Below are positions 1-6,462 of a DNA stretch of 12,695 nt, in pieces. Location: positions 1-12,695 of the forward strand of contig JAICMB010000038.1 of NCBI GenBank assembly GCA_025929455.1, in the 5' to 3' direction. The stretch comes from Bryobacteraceae bacterium. Its GTDB lineage: Bacteria; Acidobacteriota; Terriglobia; Bryobacterales; Bryobacteraceae. The position numbers and the translations under genes were made by a program. How positions within the stretch are numbered: position 1 is the stretch's first letter; every line of letters begins with the position of its first letter. A model generated the notes under the pieces. That model worked only from the letters and a program-made list of their open reading frames with translations, ran no database searches and had not been told where the DNA came from.

Positions 1-39
1 CTGGCAACTTCGTTTCGTTGCTCAATGTCCGGCAAGGCG

Positions 40-666
40 CTATTTGGCCGGCTTCGCGCACGCGCGCTGGTAATCAGCGGCCAACTTCTTCGTGATCTTA
101 TCCACAACATCCGCGCTCGCGCCCATGAATTTCGCACCGGTGCTTTCTTGCGTAGTGGCCCAGATCACGTCGCCGTCTTTCGTGACCAAGCGAACCGTCG
201 CGACCGCTTCGTGCTTGCGCTCTTCGATGCGGCTGTTCTCGTTTTCGCCCACGCCGAACGAAGTGTAGGACCGGTTCGACCGTGAACTGCTGGACGACGT
301 CGTGCCGGGAAGACTGAGCTGCGAGTGCGCGTTGATGCTATCGGACGACTGGTGAAAATCGGTATAGACCTGATCCTTCCCCGCGCCGCGCAGCACGGCG
401 TCGGCCTTGTGCTCGTCTTCGGTTATGACGAACAGCCGCGTCGTCTGTAGGCCGCTGATGAGCATCTCGCGAAGCTGCGCGGCGGATTCGCCGCCAGTCA
501 ACACGTCGACGAAGATGCGCCGCACGCCCGCAAGCTGCTGCATGCTCTCCTGCTCGGGAGAAGGCTCCGCGGCGGCGGTTTGCGCGGCCCCCGGACCCTT
601 CTTCGGTTCGAGCGGAGAGGCCGTGGCTGCCAGGGCAACGGCGAACAGGACACCAGCGGCTCTCAT
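40..666 (-). CDS. Secreted protein of unknown function, Ser-rich central linker
   Basis: 208 residues. The N-terminus (residues 1-16, hydrophobic, ending ALAATA) looks like a Sec signal peptide with no lipobox cysteine. A Pro/Ala/Glu-rich stretch (about 18-42) leads to a compact alpha/beta-looking segment, residues 47-98, beginning GVRRIFVDVLTGGE and ending ADAVLRGAGKD. Its pattern suggests a small periplasmic domain of the kind that compares or binds something, but I cannot name a family. A Ser-rich linker (123-135) separates it from a C-terminal beta segment that includes TVRLVTKDGDVIWATTQES (157-175). I recall similar hypothetical proteins in acidobacteria, but no function is known to me. 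The start ATG overlaps the TGA of the upstream gene as ATGA, and a GGGGAAGGG tract lies just before it, so translation is probably coupled to that gene. The upstream gene carries a nonsense codon, so expression of this one may be reduced. Confidence 0.8.
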   Translation of the reverse strand: MRAAGVLFAVALAATASPLEPKKGPGAAQTAAAEPSPEQESMQQLAGVRRIFVDVLTGGESAAQLREMLISGLQTTRLFVITEDEHKADAVLRGAGKDQVYTDFHQSSDSINAHSQLSLPGTTSSSSSRSNRSYTSFGVGENENSRIEERKHEAVATVRLVTKDGDVIWATTQESTGAKFMGASADVVDKITKKLAADYQRACAKPAK

Positions 667-1148
667 CCCTTCCCCGCTTTCCGTGCTTCTTCGTCTTGAT
701 AATCCACCTTGCGTCCGGTGCGTGCCTCGAGGCTCACCAGCATGGTGCGGATGTCGCCTTTGCCGACGCGGAACACCATCGCCTGTTGTTTCCCGTCCTC
801 ATCCTGGTAGCCGATTGTGAGGAAATGCGCGCGCTTTTTGCTCAGCACGAAAATCGGCGAGATGAGCACCGCAGCGAGATACCGGCGGTCTGCCTTCTGC
901 CCGTACTCGAGCAGGTTGATACGCTCGTACGGCACGCGCCACTGCGCCTTGCCGGAATAAAAGACGAAGTACTGCTCGTCGGTGGCCTGCACGGTCCCGC
1001 TGCAGCCGTCGGGATTTTCGGTTATGGTGCCGCCCACTTATTCGGCGTGGCCACCGCGTTTGCCGGCCGCAAACGCAACGACGCAAGGGACGGCGAGGCC
1101 CAGGGCACCGAGGGCCAGAAAGCGAAGCGCACGTCTGCGCGGTGTCAT
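663..1148 (-). pseudogene. Small secreted protein gene interrupted by an in-frame TAA
   Basis: Two adjacent open stretches lie in one frame and together make one protein. The first, from ATG at 1148, encodes 36 residues: a basic start (MTPRRRALRF), a hydrophobic signal-peptide core, then GKRGGHAE. It stops at a TAA (1040-1038). The next codon, GTG at 1037, opens 124 more residues in the same frame, starting VGGTITENPDGCSGT and containing IPLEYGQK-like text (NLLEYGQKADRRY), FLTIGYQDEDGKQQ and the tail ARTGRKVDYQDEEARKAGKG. From memory, acidobacterial relatives read 'AEYVGGT' at this point, so the stop probably replaced a Tyr codon (TAC/TAT to TAA) by one base change, or is a sequencing error. 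TAA is not a known recoded codon. Function is unknown; the mature part is beta-rich and was presumably exported. Reinitiation at GTG 1037 would give a protein without a signal peptide, and I see no good ribosome binding site for it. The start at 1148 also lacks a clear Shine-Dalgarno sequence. Confidence 0.7.
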
Positions 1149-1184
1149 ACTGGTTTGTAGTTTCGTTGGGGGGCAAGATTTCTC

Positions 1185-1445
1185 ATGCGAGCTTCCCCCG
1201 GCAGCGCTCTGTTCGCCGAATTTTCGCCGGCAGGACGGGGCGCGACGCCACACCCGGCGGTTCACGACTCGTTCGAGTCCTGCGTTCCGGGCGTGTTTGC
1301 CATCGGTGACCTGCCCGCGGCGAGTGTACGTGGCAGCGCCAGGTGGGCATCGATGTGACCGCCTATGCCGTGCGCCACCAGGTGAGCGGTCGACTTCGGC
1401 GTATCAGATGGACGTGCTGAGCTCTCACGAAGCGCGCGCCGCCGC
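1185..1445 (+). pseudogene. Decayed C-terminal remnant of a thioredoxin-reductase-like flavoprotein (probable)
   Basis: This stretch lies between the left gene pair and the hydrolase and carries no intact gene. From 1272 one frame reads FESCVPGVFAIGDLPAASVRG. It matches the C-terminal FAD-binding motif of pyridine nucleotide-disulfide oxidoreductases (PGVFAxGD) and the following residues of thioredoxin-reductase-like proteins (typically ...GSVKRVASAVGEGS). The frame then reaches TGA at 1362-1364, but another frame from 1343 continues VGIDVTAYAVRHQ, which resembles the AVGEG... tail after a frameshift. Upstream of about 1260 I see no Rossmann-fold or CxxC segment, so only the end survives. The frame is open from ATG 1185, but that part resembles nothing I know. 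The call rests on one strong short motif plus weak flanking similarity. Confidence 0.45.
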
Positions 1446-1511
1446 GCACGGACTTGTGCAAATCGCCACGCTCTGAGACGGGCACATATACCGGTGCATC
1501 CAAACTAAGTA

Positions 1512-2387
1512 GTGATCCAGCATCTCAAATTTGCACGGCGCTTCGGCCCGGAGCTGTTGCGGCGCTATCGGGCGGACTCCCGGCGAGTTATCGCCCCCGC
1601 TCCGCGCCGTCCGCATCCCGAGCTGTGGCCCGACCGCGGCCTGTTCGCGGCGTGGTTGGGGCATAGCTCCGTTCTGATCAAGATCGATGGCTTCACGATC
1701 CTGACCGATCCCGTGCTGGGCGACCGCTGCGGGCTGACGCTGGGGCCTGTTACAGTCGGCCTCCGCAGGCTGGTGGCGCCCGCGCTCTCGGTTCCCGAAC
1801 TGCCCCGCCTCGATGCCATTCTGCTCTCGCACGCGCACATGGACCACTTCGATATACGCACGCTGCGGCGATTGGAAAACGCGGGCACTACGGTCGTAAC
1901 CGCGTCGCGCACGAGCGACCTGCTGCGCGCGCGCCGCTACCGCCACGTACAGGAGCTGCGCTGGCAAGAAAGCGTACAGGTAGGGCCCGTTCGCATCGAG
2001 GCGGTGGAAGTGCGGCACTGGGGCGCCCGCATGCGCAGCGACACCTATCGCGGCTACAACGGGTATTTAATCGAAGGCGGCGGGCGCAGGGTGGTGTTCG
2101 CGGGCGACACCGCTGCCACACGCACGTTCGCACGGCTCCGCAGTTCGCGGCCGGTCGACCTCGCAGTTCTTCCGATCGGAGCCTATAACCCCTGGGCGGC
2201 TGTGCATTGCAACCCGGAAGAGGCGGTCGCCATCGCCGACGACTGTGGCGCCGCAGCGCTGATGCCGGTGCACCACCAAACGTTTGAACTAAGCCGGGAG
2301 CCGTACTACGAGCCGATCGAACGCTTCACGCAGGCGGCCGATGGGCGGATCGTGGTGAGCGAAATCGGCGGAGAATGGGCCGCATAA
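1512..2387 (+). CDS. Metallo-beta-lactamase-fold hydrolase (UlaG/NAPE-PLD-like)
   Basis: 291 residues. This is a soluble metal-dependent hydrolase of the branch that includes L-ascorbate-6-phosphate lactonase UlaG and NAPE-phospholipase D. Visible features are WLGHSS (48-53), the strand-turn TDPVLGD (65-71), the metal motif SHAHMDHFD (106-114, supplying H107, H109, D111, H112), H169 in VEVRHWGAR, D199 in FAGDT, LPIGAYNPW (220-228), and H254 in MPVHHQTFEL. These account for a full two-metal site, so the enzyme should be active. The natural substrate cannot be read from the sequence; phosphodiester, lactone or phospholipid cleavage are all possible in this family. There is no signal peptide. 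The GTG start at 1512 is the first available, because an in-frame TAA lies two codons upstream. No strong Shine-Dalgarno sequence is visible. The gene stands alone and ends 10 nt before a palindromic terminator. Confidence 0.88.
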   Translation: MIQHLKFARRFGPELLRRYRADSRRVIAPAPRRPHPELWPDRGLFAAWLGHSSVLIKIDGFTILTDPVLGDRCGLTLGPVTVGLRRLVAPALSVPELPRLDAILLSHAHMDHFDIRTLRRLENAGTTVVTASRTSDLLRARRYRHVQELRWQESVQVGPVRIEAVEVRHWGARMRSDTYRGYNGYLIEGGGRRVVFAGDTAATRTFARLRSSRPVDLAVLPIGAYNPWAAVHCNPEEAVAIADDCGAAALMPVHHQTFELSREPYYEPIERFTQAADGRIVVSEIGGEWAA

Positions 2388-2396
2388 AAACCGAAC

Positions 2397-2418
2397 GCCC
2401 GCAGCGGCCGCTGCGGGC
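2397..2418. terminator. Palindromic, probably bidirectional terminator
   Basis: A perfect 22-bp palindrome with arms GCCCGCAGCGG and CCGCTGCGGGC lies between two convergent genes. On the minus strand it is followed, after a few bases, by a run of five T (2390-2386), a good intrinsic-terminator arrangement for the PEP-CTERM gene. On the plus strand the tail is only TTCC, so termination of the hydrolase gene may be weaker. Confidence 0.6.
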
Positions 2419-2445
2419 TTCCGACTTGCAGTGCTTTGCCTTCGG

Positions 2446-3150
2446 TTAGTGCTTATGGAACCGGCGCACTCCAGCGAGCCCCAGCAAACCCGTCCCGATC
2501 AGCAAGAACGCCGTCGGTTCAGGAATTGTAGAGGTTGAAGTGGTCGGCTGGAACGACGCGATCGTCGTAACGCCGCCATCGATGACGTTTACTTCGCCCG
2601 CAGTCCACGCCTTCGCATCGGTCTGAATAACCAGGACGATCGAGTTCGACCCCGGCGCGATCAGCTGCGTTAGAGGGGCGTTGAAGCTGAAGCCGACCAC
2701 GTCGTCCGAAACACGGTCCACCAACTGCGGAGACGTGCCGCCCGCTGTAAACGAACCGCCGATGCTGCCACCGTTCGGAGTGATCCCGACATCTGTTTTA
2801 AAGCCGGTGAAATCGATGGCCGTGAAACGTCCGATGGAATCCTTCGATGACGCGCTGTTGAGGACCTGATAGACGAACGTCAAATCGCCAGCGCCGAAGA
2901 TATTCGTGGGATCGCTGTACACCGCCGAATTCACAGTCGCCGTGACCTTACTGTTGGAGCTCGTCTGGGTTACGCTCATGGACGTAAGCATGGTCGGGCA
3001 ATCCGCCGATGACGTACAGAACACGAAAGTGTCCGGAGTAAAAGCGCCCGGACCAGGGGTCAGGACCGTCGCATTTCCGACGGCCAAAAAAGCTAGGCAA
3101 ATGACGCAGGCCGCAAGTACCGCACTGCGCCTAAAACGAAGCATATGCAT
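2446..3150 (-). CDS. PEP-CTERM sorting domain protein
   Basis: 234 residues. This is an exported surface or matrix protein with a C-terminal sorting signal. The N-terminal signal peptide spans about residues 1-27 (basic MLRFRRS, then a hydrophobic core). The body (28-208) is beta-rich, low in charge and rich in Ser/Thr/Gly, with a single cysteine pair (C45, C51). The C-terminus has the three-part PEP-CTERM signal: IPEPT (209-213), a hydrophobic helix (214-227) and a basic tail RRFHKH. Such signals are known to be processed by an exosortase (EpsH/XrtA type) that links the protein to the envelope or releases it with exopolysaccharide. No exosortase gene is in this window. A very strong Shine-Dalgarno, AGGAGG (3160-3155), precedes two candidate ATGs: 3150 (spacing 4) and 3144 (spacing 10). 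The function of the body is unknown. Confidence 0.85.
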   Translation of the reverse strand: MHMLRFRRSAVLAACVICLAFLAVGNATVLTPGPGAFTPDTFVFCTSSADCPTMLTSMSVTQTSSNSKVTATVNSAVYSDPTNIFGAGDLTFVYQVLNSASSKDSIGRFTAIDFTGFKTDVGITPNGGSIGGSFTAGGTSPQLVDRVSDDVVGFSFNAPLTQLIAPGSNSIVLVIQTDAKAWTAGEVNVIDGGVTTIASFQPTTSTSTIPEPTAFLLIGTGLLGLAGVRRFHKH

Positions 3151-3643
3151 TTATCCTCCTCCGTAAATCTGACTACCGCTACGTAGCCGCTAGCCTTATC
3201 TTGGTACAAAGCAAACCCTAATGCAATAAGAAAATCACCCTAGAGGGGGTTTGGCGTTTCCACCTAACCGTTAAGTACCGAAATAAGAGTAGTGTAGATT
3301 ACAGTACTGGGCCATTTGGCCCGTATGAATTTTCATATTCGGCCGGAGACAATCACGCCGACGAGCCTACTGTTTGTTAGCACGACATAGTTTGACCGCC
3401 GTTGTGTTTCAGTCGGCAGACCCCTGCGGGCGTGAACGCGCGGCAACGGCGCGACGACATTCTAGCCGTATCCGCTTACCGCTGCAGTTGTTGATCAGCG
3501 GCGTGGCGGCCCGAAAAGGATGTTTGTGCGCGCATAGTACCGTGCGACTCGCGGTTCTGCTAACCACGCGTAGCGGCTCGGGCGCTCGTAGTGTGCCTGA
3601 GTGCGGCTGGAGATCGCACATCAAAACTGCCCAAGGAGAAGTA
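3151..3643. promoter_or_regulatory. Divergent intergenic region with several small inverted repeats
   Basis: 493 bp separate the divergent PEP-CTERM and propeller genes and must hold both promoters. The half near 3164-3370 is clearly more AT-rich than its surroundings. Visible symmetric elements are GCTACGTAGC (3178-3187), CCCT-AG-AGGG (3238-3247), TGTA-GAT-TACA (3293-3303) and GGGCCA-TT-TGGCCC (3309-3322). Any of these could be operators. A weak sigma-70-like pair for the minus gene is TTGCAT, 17 nt, CAAGAT, ending about 3200; it is a poor match. I found no sigma-54 -24/-12 element with correct spacing. The part from 3374 to 3643 is open in the frame of the propeller gene, but I judge it a long 5' untranslated region and not coding. 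Confidence 0.4.
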
Positions 3644-5317
3644 ATGGTGCGAACCTTCCGCATTCCCAGTTCCTGCTATCTGCCTCTATTGTCAGCTCTT
3701 GTAGGAGTTTCCGCCCTCTCTGCACAGCCGTATGCGTATGTCGCTAACGGCGGAAGCAACAACGTCGCGAGGGTTAATCTCGGCGCGGGATACGTGACCG
3801 GATCTGCCAACCTGCCGCCGGGGCCCGCCGGCATCGATATCACGCCCGACGGGAGCACGCTGTACATCACGTCGGTCAACAACAACCTTGTAACTGCGGT
3901 GAGCACGTCCTCGCTTTCCGCCGTTGCGACGATCGGGGTTGGTTCCAGCCCCATGCAAGTTGCCGTAAGTCCGGACGGAACGCTGGCGTATGTTTTGAGC
4001 CAAGGGTCCAACCAGGTCTCCGTCATAAACACCGGATCGAATAAACTTGCCGCGAACATTCGGGTCGGCAATCATCCCACGGGCGTCGCGTTTAGTCCAG
4101 ACAGCAGCCGTGCGTATGTCGTGAACGCCTGGTCGGGCAATGTGTCCGTGATCGACACCTCGGCGAACCAGGTCATCGATACCTTTCAGTCCGGAGTGGC
4201 GCCGCAAGCCATCGGCGTGACGCCCAATGGACGCATTTATGTGAGCGATAGTGCACGCAACACGGTGAACGTTCACGATCCCTCGGGGAACGTTATCGGG
4301 TCGGTTTCGGGGTTCGCGGCGCCGGTCGCGGTAGTGAGCTCGCTGCGCGGATCCTATGTATACGTCGTCAACGAGAACGCCGGCACCGTTTCCGCCATCG
4401 ATACGGGCTCAAACAGTATCGTCGCGACAATACGGGTCGGCATGCTGCCGAGCGCGGCGGCGGTGAGCACCGATGGATCGCAGCTTTATGTGACAAACCA
4501 GTTCGGCTTCTCCGTATCCGTCATATCCACCCAGAGCAATTCGGTCACAAACACGATTTCGAACGTCGGCGTGTATCCGCTGGCGATCGCGACCATTCCG
4601 GGTTCGCGCCAACCGCCGACCCCGACCTGCAGCTATTCGGTCTCCGGCGACACGTCTTTCGGAGCCAATGGCGGCTCGGGCACACTCACGGTGACGGCCT
4701 CGTCCTCGAACTGCAACTGGAACGCGTCGACCAACGCATCGTGGGTGAACATTACCTCGGTCGATGGAAACGGCAGCGGCAGCGTTTCTTTCCAGGTCGC
4801 CGCTAACGGGCAGTCTTCCTCGCGCTCCGCGACGGTGAGCGTTGCCGGCCAGAGTGTCACGATCTCCGAAGCCGGCGCGAGCCAGTCCTTTGGAGGCGTG
4901 CACATCAACTGCGGCGGGCCCGGGTTTACAGACTCCAACGGACGCGTATGGCAGGGCGATAACGGTCACAACTACAGCGTCACGCTGGCCGGTATCGCGG
5001 GAGCCGATGTTCAGGCCATCTACCAGAAGAGCGCCTATTCCACCGGCACGCTGTCCTACCAGTTAAGCGTTCCGAACGGATCCTACACCATCAAGCTGCG
5101 CTTCGCCGAGACCTATCTCTCTAGACCGGGTCTGAGGGTGCTGAACGTCTTCGTGAATGGGAATCTTGATCGAGGCGGACTCGACGTCGGCGGCCAAGCG
5201 GGCCCCAACACCGCGTTGGATCTGACCTTCCCCGTGTCCGTAAGCAACGGACAGGTCAACGTCGATATCGTTCCGGTAATCGGAAGCGCGATGCTCAGCG
5301 GGATCGAGATTTACTAA
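3644..5317 (+). CDS. Secreted seven-repeat YVTN beta-propeller / BACON / malectin-domain protein
   Basis: 557 residues from the ATG at 3644, chosen because AGGAG (3634-3638) lies 5 nt upstream and a clean signal peptide follows (MVRTFRIPSS..., cleavage expected after ALSA, residue 27). The same frame is open 90 codons further upstream, but that stretch is Arg/Ala-rich, would bury the signal peptide and lacks a Shine-Dalgarno. Residues 28-318 contain seven repeats of the type 'xxYVxNxxSNxVSVIDTxxNxVxATIxVG', enough for a closed seven-bladed propeller. Residues 328-411 form a BACON-type all-beta domain (SYSVSGDTSF to VTISEAG, with the typical CNWNASTNASWVNIT). Residues 415-557 form a malectin-like carbohydrate-binding domain (VHINCGGPGFTDSNG, RFAETY, VNVFVNG-like NVFVNGN, final SGIEIY). 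I see no enzyme active site, so the likely role is binding glycans or proteins outside the cell. Monocistronic, with its own terminator. Confidence 0.88.
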   Translation: MVRTFRIPSSCYLPLLSALVGVSALSAQPYAYVANGGSNNVARVNLGAGYVTGSANLPPGPAGIDITPDGSTLYITSVNNNLVTAVSTSSLSAVATIGVGSSPMQVAVSPDGTLAYVLSQGSNQVSVINTGSNKLAANIRVGNHPTGVAFSPDSSRAYVVNAWSGNVSVIDTSANQVIDTFQSGVAPQAIGVTPNGRIYVSDSARNTVNVHDPSGNVIGSVSGFAAPVAVVSSLRGSYVYVVNENAGTVSAIDTGSNSIVATIRVGMLPSAAAVSTDGSQLYVTNQFGFSVSVISTQSNSVTNTISNVGVYPLAIATIPGSRQPPTPTCSYSVSGDTSFGANGGSGTLTVTASSSNCNWNASTNASWVNITSVDGNGSGSVSFQVAANGQSSSRSATVSVAGQSVTISEAGASQSFGGVHINCGGPGFTDSNGRVWQGDNGHNYSVTLAGIAGADVQAIYQKSAYSTGTLSYQLSVPNGSYTIKLRFAETYLSRPGLRVLNVFVNGNLDRGGLDVGGQAGPNTALDLTFPVSVSNGQVNVDIVPVIGSAMLSGIEIY

Positions 5318-5336
5318 ACCGCCAAATCGAACGGAC

Positions 5337-5370
5337 AAGGCCGGGGCGCTGCGGCGCTCCGGCCTTTTTT
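5337..5370 (+). terminator. Intrinsic terminator of the propeller/malectin gene
   Basis: A 13-bp stem has left arm AAGGCCGGGGCGC (5337-5349) and right arm GCGCTCCGGCCTT (5354-5366), with one G-T wobble. It closes a TGCG tetraloop and runs into a T-tract ending at 5370. It starts 19 nt after the stop codon. Confidence 0.9.
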
Positions 5371-5518
5371 ATTGCCTCGTAGAGGAATGCGTGGGTCACT
5401 GATGCGGTCGATCGGTGCCCGGAAAGCTCGGCTCGCGCAGCCGGCGAACCCGCTGGCGGATAGTGGCATGGGCTTTTTTCGTAATCGCCCCCGATGCACA
5501 GTCCAGGGCCGTTAGGAG

Positions 5519-5621
5519 GTGCCAAAAGTCTCTCTTGGGGTATACTAAGAGCCCCAGACGTGAGATCACCGTGACTGCGAGCCGAGTGGCTCCTCTTTCT
5601 CTCGACTCGCACGTCTCGTGC
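5519..5621 (+). promoter_or_regulatory. Possible sigma-70 promoter and structured leader of the truncated sensor gene
   Basis: A TATACT -10 box (5541-5546) lies 16 nt after GTGCCA (5519-5524), a 4/6 match to the -35 consensus. The -10 box sits in the loop of a GGGG...CCCC inverted repeat. The leader before the ATG at 5632 holds two small hairpins: GAGCC-GAGT-GGCTC (5579-5592) and GCACG-TCT-CGTGC (5609-5621). The second is 10 nt from the start codon and could limit translation. In the rest of 5371-5631 I see no gene. Confidence 0.35.
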
Positions 5622-5631
5622 AGTGGGCTGA

Positions 5632-6462
5632 ATGAGTCGCACGCCACCGATTTCGTTTCGAAAGGCCAGCCTCTGGTTTCTGCTGGCATCCTCGTTTCTG
5701 CCAGTGGCGCGTGCTCAGTATGTCATCGACTCCTGGACCACCGAGAACGGCCTGCCGCAGAACTCCGTCTTGTCGATCCAACAGACTCTGGACGGGTATC
5801 TCTGGTTCACCACATCCGACGGCCTCGTGCGCTTCGATGGCGTGCGTTTTACGGTCTTCAACAAGGGCAACTCGCCGGGGCTGACGACCAACCGTTTCCG
5901 CAGACTCTTCGCCGACAAAGATGGCACGCTTTGGGCCTGCACCGAAGACCAAGGCCTGGTGCGCTATCGAGACGGGCACTTCCGGGCGGTGGCGACAGCC
6001 GACGGGCCGGCGCACGACCTTCTCCGGCGCGTCCAGCGGGATGTAGACGGCTCGCTGCTGATTGAGAATGGTTTGGGGGCGTCGCAACATTTGCGCGACG
6101 GGCGACTCATCAACGACCCACACCCGGACTCTGAGCCATACAATATTTATATCTCGCCGAAGGGCGCGCGCTGGGATCTCGATCGCACAAGGCTCCGCCT
6201 CACGATGAACGGGCATCAAACAAGTTATCAGTTGATGCACGGGATCCGGCAGGGTTTAGGTGTGGTGGATGCACAGATGGAGGAGACACCCGACGGGGCG
6301 CTTTGGCTTTCGGTGACCGGCGGCCTGTATCGACTGAAGGATGGCGTGGCTACCGCTTATACGGCGAAAGAGGGCACGCCGAAAAGCCCAATCTGGGCTA
6401 TGACACAGGATCAGACCGGTGTGGTAATCGCTACGTTCCGGCCGGTATGGCCGCGCGCATAA
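5632..6462 (+). pseudogene. 3'-truncated two-component regulator propeller sensor (N-terminal part only)
   Basis: 276 residues. A signal peptide (1-28, ending ARA) is followed directly by the typical start of periplasmic sensor propellers of hybrid or classic histidine kinases: YVIDSWTTENGLPQNSV (30-46). Reg_prop repeats follow: IQQTLDGYLWFTTSDGLVRFD (49-69), ADKDGTLWACTEDQGLVRY (94-112), a poorer one near 136-157, and EETPDGALWLSVTGGLYRL (217-235). A new repeat begins at IWAMTQDQTG, but after IATF (residue 269) the sequence turns into RPVWPRA and stops. Full-length members usually run to roughly 1000 residues, with two seven-bladed propellers, a Y_Y_Y domain, a membrane helix and kinase or output domains; none of these is present here. 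The last 32 bp overlap the 3' end of the convergent peptidase gene, so the rest was probably lost by deletion or rearrangement. A short secreted propeller might still be made, but it could not signal by itself. Confidence 0.75.

Noticed and set aside
1038..1040. The TAA in the small secreted protein as a recoded codon
   Set aside because: Known bacterial recoding uses TGA (Sec) or TAG (Pyl). TAA has no such system, so a nonsense mutation or a sequence error is simpler.
3151..3330. A sigma-54 promoter for the PEP-CTERM gene (TTGGTAC...GC near 3200)
   Set aside because: The GG and GC elements are too close together to be a -24/-12 pair.
3374..3643. A 90-residue N-terminal extension of the propeller/malectin protein
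   Set aside because: It is Arg/Ala-rich and has no Shine-Dalgarno, and the ATG at 3644 has AGGAG at good spacing directly before a clean signal peptide.
5395..5490. Possible riboswitch or structured RNA (GC-rich hairpins, GGTGCCCGGAAAGCTCGG)
   Set aside because: I looked for cobalamin, c-di-GMP and TPP conserved boxes and could not place any of them in the right order; the downstream gene gives no metabolite hint.
5566..6240. A 224-codon minus-strand frame opposite the sensor gene
   Set aside because: No recognisable domain, no ribosome binding site, and the plus strand carries obvious propeller repeats.
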